The notes beneath the pieces are model-generated. The model saw only the letters and a list, made by a program, of their open reading frames with translations. It did no database searches and had not been told where the DNA came from. From Bacteroidaceae bacterium (GTDB lineage: Bacteria; Bacteroidota; Bacteroidia; Bacteroidales; Bacteroidaceae), in assembly GCA_017614465.1 (NCBI GenBank), contig JAGABW010000049.1, forward strand, positions 1 to 63,812: 63,812 nt of DNA, given 5' to 3'. Positions 16,333 through 25,118 of this stretch are shown here, one piece after another. A program made the translations under genes and the position numbers. Each line of letters opens with the position of its first letter. The first letter of the stretch is position 1.

Positions 16333-17727
16333 ATGTTCAATATAAGTGAAATATTTCATAAGTTAGAGAGAGGGAATATCCCTCTCCCTACCCTTTTCAC
16401 TTATCCATTTCAGTACACTCCCCACCCTTTATCAATTTCAGCCTGTGACGAGTTGAAGGAATACCTTCGCGCACAAAATCAATGGAACGAAGAGATTCAA
16501 CGAGGAAAAATGTTTGGTGTTTTAGTTGTTAAGAGTGATAGTGATGAGAATATCTATTATTTAGCAGCATTTTCCGGACTACTCAACAAAAGTAATACCC
16601 AACAGGGCTTTGTTCCTCCCGTGTATGATTCTTTTCGTGAGGACGGTTATTATATAACTAAAAATAATGCCATTTGTGAAATGCCCGAAGGTGAAGAAAA
16701 GCACAATCAATCACGTGAATTACAACAATGGCTCTTCAAACAGTATAATTTTCTTAACGCAAAAGGCGAAGAAAAGAATCTGATAGACATCTTTAAGCAG
16801 GAAACATGCAGAATTCCCCCTTCTGGAGCAGGAGAATGTTGTGCGCCTAAACTCTTACAATATGCATATCTCAACCACATGCATCCATTATGTATGGCAG
16901 AATTTTGGCTTGGAGATTCACCTCAAGGAGAAGTGAGATATGATGGTGAATATTATCCCGCTTGTCATGCCAAATGCAAGCCTATATTGCGTCATATGTT
17001 GCAAGGATTAGATGTGGAAGAAAATCCACTGATTCCACGGATGCGCATGAAGGCTGAAAAGATGAAAATCATATATGAGGATGATTACCTGATAGCAGTA
17101 AATAAGCCCGAGGGAATGTTGTCGGTAAAAGGTAACGTCGATGCACCAAGTGTCGAAGAACGTATCCAAGCGATGTATCCAGACATAACCGGTCCGTTAA
17201 TTGTTCACAGACTTGATATGGATACGTCGGGTATTATGATTATTGCAAAGAACAAAGAAATACACAAGGCTCTTCAAACTCAATTCTTTAAACGAGAGAT
17301 AACAAAAAAATATGTAGCCTTGCTTGAACGTGAAATAACCAATAAGACAGGGATAATCGATCTTCCATTAAGTCCTAATATAATGGACAGACCCCGCCAA
17401 ATGGTGAATTATGAATATGGAAAGAATGCTATTACCGAATATGAAGTTGTTGAAGTGAAAGACGGCTTAACTCGCATTCATTTTTATCCTCATACAGGCA
17501 GAACCCATCAGTTGCGAGTCCATGCAGCTCATCAAGATGGATTGAATGCGCCCATATTAGGCGACAGGCTATACTCGAGAACATATTCAGAGAGTCATCC
17601 ACATCAATCCATGTCAACCCAATTAGATGAGTATGATAATAGGATGTATCTGCATTCACAATCAATAGAATTCACACACCCTATCTTAAACAAACGCATA
17701 CTTCTTGAAGTTAATCCCGATTTTTGA
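16333..17727 (+). CDS. RluA-family pseudouridine synthase with long Cys-containing N-terminal region
   Basis: Converts uridine to pseudouridine in rRNA or tRNA. The catalytic domain occupies the C-terminal half (from about residue 237). It has the invariant Asp in VHRLDMDTSGIMI and the downstream TGRTHQLRVH motif. The preceding 230 residues are not an S4 domain. They contain spaced cysteines (GAGECCAPK, PLCMAEFW, YPACHAKCKP) that could bind a metal. At 464 residues it is about double E. coli RluA but matches a long subfamily known from several phyla. The RNA target is unknown. It lies five bases after the GH51 gene. Confidence 0.9.
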   Translation: MFNISEIFHKLERGNIPLPTLFTYPFQYTPHPLSISACDELKEYLRAQNQWNEEIQRGKMFGVLVVKSDSDENIYYLAAFSGLLNKSNTQQGFVPPVYDSFREDGYYITKNNAICEMPEGEEKHNQSRELQQWLFKQYNFLNAKGEEKNLIDIFKQETCRIPPSGAGECCAPKLLQYAYLNHMHPLCMAEFWLGDSPQGEVRYDGEYYPACHAKCKPILRHMLQGLDVEENPLIPRMRMKAEKMKIIYEDDYLIAVNKPEGMLSVKGNVDAPSVEERIQAMYPDITGPLIVHRLDMDTSGIMIIAKNKEIHKALQTQFFKREITKKYVALLEREITNKTGIIDLPLSPNIMDRPRQMVNYEYGKNAITEYEVVEVKDGLTRIHFYPHTGRTHQLRVHAAHQDGLNAPILGDRLYSRTYSESHPHQSMSTQLDEYDNRMYLHSQSIEFTHPILNKRILLEVNPDF

Positions 17728-17741
17728 AGAAAATAACGATT

Positions 17742-18854
17742 ATGAAAATTTTATTGTTAGGAGAATATAGTAATGTTCATTGGACACTTGCCGAAGGACT
17801 GAGAACACTTGGACATGATGTTACAGTAATCAGCAACGGAGATGGTTGGAAAAACTATAAACGTGATATCAACCTGAAACGAAAATCCTTAGGCTTGTTT
17901 GATTCCATAAAGTACTACATTGATATTCTAAAGACCAAACATAAAATGAAAGGATATGATATTGTTCAGATCATCAATCCTATTTTCTTTGATTTACGTG
18001 CATGCCGAATGAGAAAGTTCTATGATTTTCTTAGAAAGAATAATAAGAAAATCGTTTTAGGCGCATTCGGAATGGACTATTATTGGGTGAGCACATGTAT
18101 TGATTGTAAAACATTTAGATATAGCGATTTTAATATCGGAAATCGTTTGCGCATAGACGAACCATGCAATAAACCGTTTGTTGATGAATGGCTGGCTAAC
18201 GAAAAGGCCGATCTAAATAAGTATATTGCCAATGACTGCGATGCAATAGTGTCTGGTTTGTATGAATATGATTGTTGTTATCGGCCTCACTATCCTAATA
18301 AAACAACATATATACCATTCCCAATAAAGCTATCAGAGGATAAGTCAACACGAATGTCGCTCGAATCAATAAATAAGGTTCGTTTCTTTGTCGGTATTCA
18401 GAAAAGCAGAAATGAATATAAGGGTACGGACATAATGCTTAGGGCATTAGAGCGAGTATATAAACAATATCCCGATCAATGCGAAATTATCAAAGCAGAG
18501 AATGTCCCATTTGACGAATACTCGAAGATGATTCTTTCTTCCGATGTGTTGCTCGACCAATTATACAGCTATACACCTGCAATGAATGCATTATTGGCCA
18601 TGAGTAAAGGATTGATTGCTGTTAGTGGTGGTGAACCAGAAAACTACACCATTCTTAATGAAACAGAATTACGTCCGATTATCAATGTATTGCCTGATGA
18701 AGACGACTGTTTTAATAAAATGGAATGGCTCGTGCTGAATAAGTCTCAGTTGCCTAAATTAAAAAGTGATTCGATTGAATATATCAAGCGTCACCATGAT
18801 TATATAAAAGTAGCTAAAAGATATTCTGATTTATACAGTCAACTACTTTCATGA
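17742..18854 (+). CDS. GT-B type glycosyltransferase
   Basis: 370-residue cytoplasmic or peripheral glycosyltransferase. The N-terminus [20 protein letters not shown] and a second Rossmann-like half ([46 protein letters not shown]) fit the GT4 superfamily. The middle holds a Cys-rich stretch ([17 protein letters not shown]). I use the ATG at 17742, since the in-frame TTG at 17724 lies in the end of the upstream gene. Acceptor and donor are unknown. Its last 41 bases overlap, antisense, the end of the convergent aminotransferase gene. Confidence 0.85.
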   Translation: MKILLLGEYSNVHWTLAEGLRTLGHDVTVISNGDGWKNYKRDINLKRKSLGLFDSIKYYIDILKTKHKMKGYDIVQIINPIFFDLRACRMRKFYDFLRKNNKKIVLGAFGMDYYWVSTCIDCKTFRYSDFNIGNRLRIDEPCNKPFVDEWLANEKADLNKYIANDCDAIVSGLYEYDCCYRPHYPNKTTYIPFPIKLSEDKSTRMSLESINKVRFFVGIQKSRNEYKGTDIMLRALERVYKQYPDQCEIIKAENVPFDEYSKMILSSDVLLDQLYSYTPAMNALLAMSKGLIAVSGGEPENYTILNETELRPIINVLPDEDDCFNKMEWLVLNKSQLPKLKSDSIEYIKRHHDYIKVAKRYSDLYSQLLS

Positions 18855-19968
18855 CATCAGAATCGGCCATAGATTGACTGATTGGTATGCTTAATTCATC
18901 ATTTCCCCATGTTTCAGACACAGGTAACACATATGTTTTGTCTATATTAAGACGTTTCAATTCATTTTTGAATGCATCCTGTTTATGAATAGGTGTAGGA
19001 TAATGTATGATGGTATCTATACCGTTCTTTTTCAGAATATCACGCAGATAGTCTCTGTTTTTACATTTTACAGCATAAACATGATACACGTGACTTCCGT
19101 CATTAGTAAAAGGAAGTAACTCAATTGCAGGATGACATATATGTTCTGTGTAGTATTTTGCAATCTCGCGTCTGCGGATATTATCTGAGTCGAGTCTGCG
19201 TAACTTAACACGTAAAACAGCTGCTTGGATTTCGTCAAGACGACTGTTGACTCCCATTACAGAATGTACGTATTTTTCCTTTGAACCATAATTTGCCTTC
19301 ATCCTGACCATTTCTGCCAAGTCTGCATCGTTGGTGGTGATAGCTCCCCCATCTCCTATTCCTCCAAGGTTCTTGCCTGGATAGAAACTAAATGAACCGG
19401 CATCGGCATTGTTTCCAGCACGTTTACCGAATAAAGAAGACAATTCTAATCCGTTATAAGAATTATATATTGCACCATGAGCTTGACAAGCATCTTCCAG
19501 AACTTTTAGATTATGTTTTTTTGCCAATTTATTGATTACATCCATTTCACACATCTTTCCATACATGTGAACCGGTATAATAGCGCGTGTTTTTTCAGTT
19601 ATTAAAGACGGTAATAATGATTCGTCAATTGTGGCATTTTGTGTGTGAGGTTCTGTTAACACAGGCACCAAACCTGCTCTAAATACGGCTATTGCAGTGG
19701 CAATAAATGTGTTAGCAGGGAGAATAACCTCATCGCCATCATTCCAACCCAATAACTCTTTCCAACTCATCAACACCAAAGTCAATGCATCAAGTCCATT
19801 ACCAACACCTACGCAGTATTTAGTACCTACATATTCAGCAAATTCATGTTCAAACAACTCAACCTCACGTCCTTGGACGTACCATCCACCTTTTATCACA
19901 TCACGAACTGTATTGAAGAGTTCCTCTCCGAATGAATCATTTACACGCTTTAAATCTTGATATTTCAT
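18814..19968 (-). CDS. DegT/DnrJ/EryC1/StrS-family sugar-nucleotide aminotransferase
   Basis: PLP-dependent transaminase making amino sugars for surface glycans, acting on a nucleotide-bound keto sugar. It has 384 residues. [14 protein letters not shown] binds the cofactor phosphate, [10 protein letters not shown] holds the PLP-ring Asp, and the Schiff-base Lys is in [24 protein letters not shown] is a family hallmark. Overall it resembles the FdtB-like branch, which makes 3-amino-3,6-dideoxyhexose. No matching dehydratase or isomerase genes lie nearby, so the substrate is uncertain. A -7 box (TATTTTTG, 19987-19980) lies only 12-19 bases before the ATG. Confidence 0.93.
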   Translation of the reverse strand: MKYQDLKRVNDSFGEELFNTVRDVIKGGWYVQGREVELFEHEFAEYVGTKYCVGVGNGLDALTLVLMSWKELLGWNDGDEVILPANTFIATAIAVFRAGLVPVLTEPHTQNATIDESLLPSLITEKTRAIIPVHMYGKMCEMDVINKLAKKHNLKVLEDACQAHGAIYNSYNGLELSSLFGKRAGNNADAGSFSFYPGKNLGGIGDGGAITTNDADLAEMVRMKANYGSKEKYVHSVMGVNSRLDEIQAAVLRVKLRRLDSDNIRRREIAKYYTEHICHPAIELLPFTNDGSHVYHVYAVKCKNRDYLRDILKKNGIDTIIHYPTPIHKQDAFKNELKRLNIDKTYVLPVSETWGNDELSIPISQSMADSDVMKVVDCINQNIF

Positions 19969-19979
19969 ATATTAAAAAG

Positions 19980-19987
19980 CAAAAATA
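19980..19987 (-). promoter_or_regulatory. -7 element before the DegT-family gene
   Basis: Minus-strand TATTTTTG fits TAnnTTTG and sits inside a near-palindrome (GCAAAAATATTTGC, 19979-19992). It would give a leader of only about five bases. No good -33 box is seen at the right spacing. Confidence 0.35.
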
Positions 19988-20024
19988 TTTGCATTAAAGG
20001 TACTAAAACCACGAATCTATTATC

Positions 20025-20163
20025 AATAAAAATGTTCTTGCCGCACAGAACTTGTAAGTTTATGATTGTAAACAGCATACAGCTTACTTGGCAAACATGT
20101 GACCTTTGTCTTCAAGTCCACAACTTCCAACCAACGGTGTGGCTACTGCAGAAACATTATTAT
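20025..20163 (-). ncRNA. Candidate structured small RNA, unassigned family
   Basis: A GC-richer island of about 140 bases in the AT-rich gap before recF. On the minus strand a perfect -7 box TATATTTG (20177-20170) would start a transcript near 20163. Its first bases AATGTTTCTGC (20158-20148) pair with GCAAGAACATT (20041-20031), 10 of 11 positions including one G-U, and TTTATT follows immediately like a terminator. Inside, GCCACA can pair with TGTGC, and GTAAG..CTTAC and GTTTA..TAAAC form an apical hairpin. The closing stem, internal bubble and apical hairpin resemble the overall shape of 6S-type RNAs. I cannot confirm that family. The frame across it is not protein-like. Confidence 0.42.
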
Positions 20164-20229
20164 ATGATGCAAATATAAGCAATAAATGTGAAATGAAAAA
20201 GATTTTGAAAATAATTATATATACATACA

Positions 20230-20259
20230 TTGTAGAATTATAAATAATCACTAACTTTG
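20230..20259 (+). promoter_or_regulatory. recF promoter abutting the start codon
   Basis: TTG at 20230-20232, 19 bases, then TAACTTTG at 20252-20259. The recF ATG is at 20264, so the expected transcription start, about 5-8 bases after the -7 box, coincides with the start codon. A leaderless mRNA is predicted. Confidence 0.5.
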
Positions 20260-20263
20260 CCAT

Positions 20264-21364
20264 ATGATTCTCAAACAGATATCCATACTGAACTATAAGA
20301 ATATTCAAGAAGCCAATCTGGAATTCTCACCAGGTATAAATTGCTTTATTGGTATGAACGGCGAAGGAAAAACTAATATATTGGATTCAATATATTTTTT
20401 ATCCTTCACAAAAAGTGCCACAAACAGTATCGATTCTATGAATATCCGTCATGATCAGGATTTTTTCATGTTACAAGGAGAATATAATCTGGACGATGTT
20501 GATGAGCAGATTTATTGTGGAATGAAACGCGGACAGAAAAAGATATTCAAACGTGGAGGTAAAGCCTATAAGCGTATTGCTGATCATATTGGTCTTTTAC
20601 CTATAATCCTTGTCTCACCTAATGATCAGATATTAATTATAGGGGGAAGTGATGAACGTCGCAAATTTATGGATATGTGTATCTCTCAATATAATAAAGA
20701 ATACATGTACTCTTTATTGAAATATAATAAAGCCCTTCAACAACGAAATATGCTACTGAAGAACGAAAGTGCCGATGTTGATGAGGAAATATTATGTGCA
20801 TATGAGGAGATGATGGCAGAAACTGGAGAATATATTTATCAGCAACGTAAATCCTTCGTTGAAGAGATGATTCCTGTTTTTCAGAAATATTATTCACGCA
20901 TCTCTGGAAATCATGAACGAATAGGATTAACATATACCAGCCATTGTCAACGTGGACCATTACTCGACATAATACAGCGAGATAGAGCCCGTGATTTTAT
21001 TATGGGATATTCACTTCATGGAATTCACCGTGACGACCTTGATATGACAATTAATGACTATTCTTTGAAACGTGAGGGCTCACAGGGACAAAGTAAGACA
21101 TTCTTGATCAGTCTTAAGTTGGCACAATTCCATTTCTTGAAACAAACTGGTTCACACACTACTCCAATACTACTATTAGATGATATTTTTGATAAACTTG
21201 ATTCTAAGCGAGTTGAACAAATTATAGCATTAACAAGTGAAGAAGATTTTGGACAGGTTTTTATTACAGATACAAACAATGAGAATTTGGACAGAATATT
21301 AGCAAACAGGCATGATAATTATAAGTTGTTTAACGTTTGTAAAGGTGAAATAATTAATCTATGA
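20264..21364 (+). CDS. recF: DNA replication and repair protein RecF
   Basis: SMC-like ABC ATPase that helps RecOR load RecA at gaps. The 366 residues are the usual length. The Walker A motif is GMNGEGKTN (about 30-38), the signature is EGSQGQSKTF near residue 272, and the Walker B is LLLDDIFDKLD. The N-terminus MILKQISILNYKNI is the conserved RecF start, which fixes the ATG at 20264 even though it leaves almost no leader. The stop overlaps the next gene by four bases (ATGA). Confidence 0.97.
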   Translation: MILKQISILNYKNIQEANLEFSPGINCFIGMNGEGKTNILDSIYFLSFTKSATNSIDSMNIRHDQDFFMLQGEYNLDDVDEQIYCGMKRGQKKIFKRGGKAYKRIADHIGLLPIILVSPNDQILIIGGSDERRKFMDMCISQYNKEYMYSLLKYNKALQQRNMLLKNESADVDEEILCAYEEMMAETGEYIYQQRKSFVEEMIPVFQKYYSRISGNHERIGLTYTSHCQRGPLLDIIQRDRARDFIMGYSLHGIHRDDLDMTINDYSLKREGSQGQSKTFLISLKLAQFHFLKQTGSHTTPILLLDDIFDKLDSKRVEQIIALTSEEDFGQVFITDTNNENLDRILANRHDNYKLFNVCKGEIINL

Positions 21365-21651
21365 GACGCAGCAAATCTGAAAGTATAGGAGATATCATAA
21401 AACGCTATCTTCGTAGCGAAGGACTTGAAACTCCATTAAATCAGCGAAAATTAATTAATTCATGGTCTGATGTAATGGGACAAGCCATAAATAAATATAC
21501 AAAAGAAATATATATATCAAATCAAACGCTTTATGTCAAACTTTCTTCTCCTGTTTTGCGTCAAGAGCTTATGATGCAACGTCAAAGTCTTGTAAAACGA
21601 TTAAATGAGGCTGTTAATGCACAAGTGATTACAGATATCGTCTTTAAATAA
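21361..21651 (+). CDS. DUF721 (DciA-like) protein
   Basis: 96-residue protein of the DUF721 family, which includes the DciA helicase-loading operators of bacteria lacking DnaC/DnaI. It shows the family pattern: a short helical start (ESIGDIIKRYLR), a Trp in NSWSDVMG, then a KH-like beta strand TLYVKLSSPVLRQEL. It is coupled to recF through an ATGA overlap, a neighbourhood seen in many bacteria. Its replication role is inferred from the family. Confidence 0.88.
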   Translation: MRRSKSESIGDIIKRYLRSEGLETPLNQRKLINSWSDVMGQAINKYTKEIYISNQTLYVKLSSPVLRQELMMQRQSLVKRLNEAVNAQVITDIVFK

Positions 21652-21676
21652 ATTGCTGTTTACTTGTCGCAACTTT

Positions 21677-22366
21677 TCAGAAACTTCGCATCATGGCAGC
21701 AATGAGCACGATATTATAATTGAAGAATATAACTGAAACCAGTATATGAATATCGGACTTCTTGAAGCCACTGGATGTTAATCCATCAGCAGAAAGTCTT
21801 TGTCGGAAAACCATCTTTTTTTGTATTTGTTTCAAAATGTAGTGAAACAGGTAACCTATACCAATTCCCATGATTAATCCCACTGTAACATCTCCGAGAT
21901 AATGTACACCTAAGTATAGTCGGGTAAAAGTTGTTGTTATCGACCAGAAATAAAGAGTAAAAGTAAGTACTTTATTCCTAAATAGAAGGGCAAGAAATGT
22001 AGCCATACAGAAGGTGTTGCATGCATGTCCAGAGAAGAAACCAAAGCGCCCTCCCCTATAGCCTTCTACAACATCGATTAAATACATTATTTGTGGATCC
22101 TGAGTTGGACGCCATCTTGCAACAGTTGGTTTTACTAATCCGGAGCAGATTCTGTCTGCAACGAATATCATTAATCCGATTGTTAATAATATAATAAACC
22201 CTTCTTTTACATTTTTATTATGGAAGATAGTATATATTATTGCAAGGATAACCAAACTCCATGACCAGGTATTGGTTACTGTTATCATGAGATTGTCCCA
22301 GAATAAAGATTCACTTCCGTTTAAAGCAAGCGTTGCTTGTTGATCAAGTTGTAATATCGGGTTCAT
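21677..22366 (-). CDS. PAP2-family membrane phosphatase
   Basis: 229-residue polytopic enzyme. All three PAP2 motifs are present: KPTVARWRP, FFSGHACN and RLYLGVHYLGDVTVG, so it should be active on a lipid phosphate such as undecaprenyl diphosphate, lipid A or phosphatidate. Five or six transmembrane helices are visible. The C-terminus carries a basic loop (KQIQKKMVFRQR) and one more hydrophobic segment. It lies 46 bases downstream of the BatD/E gene on the same strand, so it may be the last gene of the Bat cluster. Confidence 0.9.
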   Translation of the reverse strand: MNPILQLDQQATLALNGSESLFWDNLMITVTNTWSWSLVILAIIYTIFHNKNVKEGFIILLTIGLMIFVADRICSGLVKPTVARWRPTQDPQIMYLIDVVEGYRGGRFGFFSGHACNTFCMATFLALLFRNKVLTFTLYFWSITTTFTRLYLGVHYLGDVTVGLIMGIGIGYLFHYILKQIQKKMVFRQRLSADGLTSSGFKKSDIHILVSVIFFNYNIVLIAAMMRSF

Positions 22367-22412
22367 ATATTATGTGTTAATTAAATAATAAAGATGACGG
22401 TTATATCTTGAT

Positions 22413-25064
22413 TTAAATCTCTTCCAAAGTGGATTTTGCAATCCAACCCTGTTTTCCTTCCTCTAATAATACCTCATACCATTTAGACATTTTGTCTATT
22501 ATCTCAACCTTAGCTCCTTCATGTATAACAAACAAATCTGTAGATGTTTCTGACGGAGAACTTTTTACTGTCACTGCAGAGTCTGTTATGATTGCATACT
22601 GATTATTTTTGTTTACCAAATATTGAGACAATGCACATAAATTTGCCAGGAATGTTAAGATTAAACAGAATAAACCTGTGTAAAGAGAAAGCTTTCTATG
22701 CAATGTTTTTGAACTATAAATATAGAACGTGATACATGTTAACATTATGATAAACGATAGTAATGCTATAAGCATCCACGTTGATATGGTTGTTGTGTTT
22801 GATAACTGTTTCCACCATGTTATGAAGAACATTTCACTTGGTGGAATCACTTTGTCTGCGGTTTTTCCTCTGGCAAAAGCAAGGTTGGCTTTTATGTCGT
22901 CATCGCTTGGATCAAAACGCAGGGCACGTTCATAGTTTAGAATACACAATGCAATTTTTCCTTGCTTATAATAGCAGTTTCCAAGATTATAATAAACTTC
23001 AGGGGATGCTCCGAATTGTTTTGTGATTGTTTCATAAATCTGAGATGCTTGGTTATACTCCCCTTTCGCATATAAGTTATTTGCATTTTCCCACAGTTTC
23101 TCAGGAGTGCCATTTTGTGTTATCTCACCTTGATTAGCTGCATATACACAATTTGCACAACTAAAAAGTATGGCAAGAGCTAAAACAGTCATCTTGTTCC
23201 TGTTAAAGATTGATTTCTTATTAATACGCAATCGGTTTTCAATCTGTGTTATAGTATTTATTGCCATATTATATACATTCTCCATATTCTGACTTTCATC
23301 TCCAGGGGCATATCTCGCAAATTCACAATCATTTAATGTCTTGATGAATTGGTCGGTAAGCTCCTGAGGAACGTTGTTGTCAGTTAATTTAGCATTTATA
23401 TTGTCCTTATTTAGAGTTGCTTGTGGAATATTGAGTTTGTCTGCAATATATCCGTATAATGCACGCATGACTTCATCATAGAAATTATTTTTGTCGGCCT
23501 GTGTTAATAACTTAGATGCAACTTTCATGCGTTTGAGAGCCACTTTATTAGCCTGATGTCCTCTTACTATTGCCAAATTAGAATGTTCTTCACGTCGCTT
23601 TCTCCATAGGATTACAACAATAGCAAATATTAATAAAGCAACTATATATGCAATCACATAGGTCCAGAATGTTGATTGTGCACAATTAGAATTATGGAAA
23701 GATAAACCGTCTTTCTTGATATATCTGATATCTTGTGCCAATTCCTTCACATTCTGTTGATTGTTTGTATAATCAGACATGCTGTTGTTTGACTTTCCGC
23801 CTTTTTTAACATTAATTGTGTATGACTCAGTTGTAATAGTCTTATATGTGCGTGATGACGTATCAAAATATACAAAATCCAATGCTGGTATTGTATATGT
23901 TCCTGCATGGCGAGGCACTGCAATATATTCAAACTCTTTTACACCAGTTAATCCTTTGTTAGTTAATTCAAATTTGTTGTTTACTTTTGAATCATATGTT
24001 TCAAAGTCCTTTGGAAAATCTATCTTTGGTGCATCAATCAACTTGAGATTACCTGTTCCGTTGAGCTTTATTTTTAAGGTAATGGCATCGTTAGAGTAAA
24101 CATCCTTACTGCTTATCACAGAAGATATGCTAAATGTACCAACAGCCCCCGAGAAGTTTTTAGGCTTGTTGGGAAGTGGTGAGACATTTATATTAATTGC
24201 AGGTGCAACGATTTTCTTTCTTACTTCGGTGTATGCATCTAAACCGTTTAACATGGCATCAATGATGTCCATATTGTTATTTTGATGTGCAATAGTTCCG
24301 TCAAATGTTGTTGGAGGAATTGTGAGTTTGCCTGTTTTTTGAGGGAATACAAGATATTGTTTCCAAACCAGGGTACTATAATACTTTCCGTTTATAACCT
24401 CTTTATTTGGAATTTTGTTGTTTGATTGTGGAATTTCTTGTATTTGGAAACCATCAAGAGTCGGTGTCTTATTATCCAGACTTGTTAGTTGAGTAGAACT
24501 ATTCACATATAATTTGTATGTTACAAGTATCGCTTCCTGTTCATAAACGTTTGTGCTTGAGGCTGTTGATGTAATATAAACATCCTTGCCTGATGGCACT
24601 TGTTGAGGACGTTCTGATTGATTCTTCTTAGATGGCTGTGAGTGGTTAGAATAACCTTTATAATTGCCATTATTAACTACTTGAATCTTTATACTTTGAG
24701 ATTTTATGGTTTTACCATTTACCACAACCGATGCTGGTTTGACAACAATTGTACCCGCCTTTTCGGCCATTAAGGTGAAAGTGAAAGTTTGTGTACTTGT
24801 GGTTTTACTTGTATATTTTCCATTTGTGATAACAACATTACTGCCACTGGATGACAAGACCACAGGTCCATATAATACCTGCAATCCTGAAAAGTCGGGA
24901 TATGAAACTCCTGATACATTTGTAGAGTTTATGCTGTATTGTATTCTGAATTCCTCCCCTACTTCAACCATTGATGGCGCCTGCACACGTAATGCCAAAT
25001 TATCAGCCATCATGTGTGTAACTGCGAATATTATTAATGTAAATGATATAAGCAATTTTTTCAT
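22413..25064 (-). CDS. BatD-BatE fusion protein
   Basis: 883-residue envelope protein of the Bacteroides aerotolerance (Bat) cluster. Residues 1-624 are BatD: a signal peptide, several Ig-like beta domains (VQAPSMVEVGEEFRI), a Gln/Ser-rich linker, a transmembrane helix near 465-487, and a cytoplasmic helical part. Residues 625-883 are a complete BatE beginning with its own signal-like helix (MTVLALAILFSCANCVYA). TPR repeats (VYYNLGNCYYKQGKIALCI), two more transmembrane helices and a bacterial SH3 domain (KWYEVLLEEGKQGWI) follow. In Bacteroides fragilis batD and batE are separate genes. The frame is continuous across the junction. It is cotranscribed with batC. Its biochemical role is unproven. 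Confidence 0.92.
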   Translation of the reverse strand: MKKLLISFTLIIFAVTHMMADNLALRVQAPSMVEVGEEFRIQYSINSTNVSGVSYPDFSGLQVLYGPVVLSSSGSNVVITNGKYTSKTTSTQTFTFTLMAEKAGTIVVKPASVVVNGKTIKSQSIKIQVVNNGNYKGYSNHSQPSKKNQSERPQQVPSGKDVYITSTASSTNVYEQEAILVTYKLYVNSSTQLTSLDNKTPTLDGFQIQEIPQSNNKIPNKEVINGKYYSTLVWKQYLVFPQKTGKLTIPPTTFDGTIAHQNNNMDIIDAMLNGLDAYTEVRKKIVAPAININVSPLPNKPKNFSGAVGTFSISSVISSKDVYSNDAITLKIKLNGTGNLKLIDAPKIDFPKDFETYDSKVNNKFELTNKGLTGVKEFEYIAVPRHAGTYTIPALDFVYFDTSSRTYKTITTESYTINVKKGGKSNNSMSDYTNNQQNVKELAQDIRYIKKDGLSFHNSNCAQSTFWTYVIAYIVALLIFAIVVILWRKRREEHSNLAIVRGHQANKVALKRMKVASKLLTQADKNNFYDEVMRALYGYIADKLNIPQATLNKDNINAKLTDNNVPQELTDQFIKTLNDCEFARYAPGDESQNMENVYNMAINTITQIENRLRINKKSIFNRNKMTVLALAILFSCANCVYAANQGEITQNGTPEKLWENANNLYAKGEYNQASQIYETITKQFGASPEVYYNLGNCYYKQGKIALCILNYERALRFDPSDDDIKANLAFARGKTADKVIPPSEMFFITWWKQLSNTTTISTWMLIALLSFIIMLTCITFYIYSSKTLHRKLSLYTGLFCLILTFLANLCALSQYLVNKNNQYAIITDSAVTVKSSPSETSTDLFVIHEGAKVEIIDKMSKWYEVLLEEGKQGWIAKSTLEEI

Positions 25065-25118
25065 GTCGTTTTATCTTTGTATTGATATTATTCTGTTTAT
25101 GTATGTAATAGGCTGATT

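Noticed and set aside
19957..20308. Short open frames on both strands (73-74 codons) in the recF upstream gap
   Set aside because: No protein-like pattern; the GC-richer part is better explained as a structured RNA. The frames overlap promoters on both sides.
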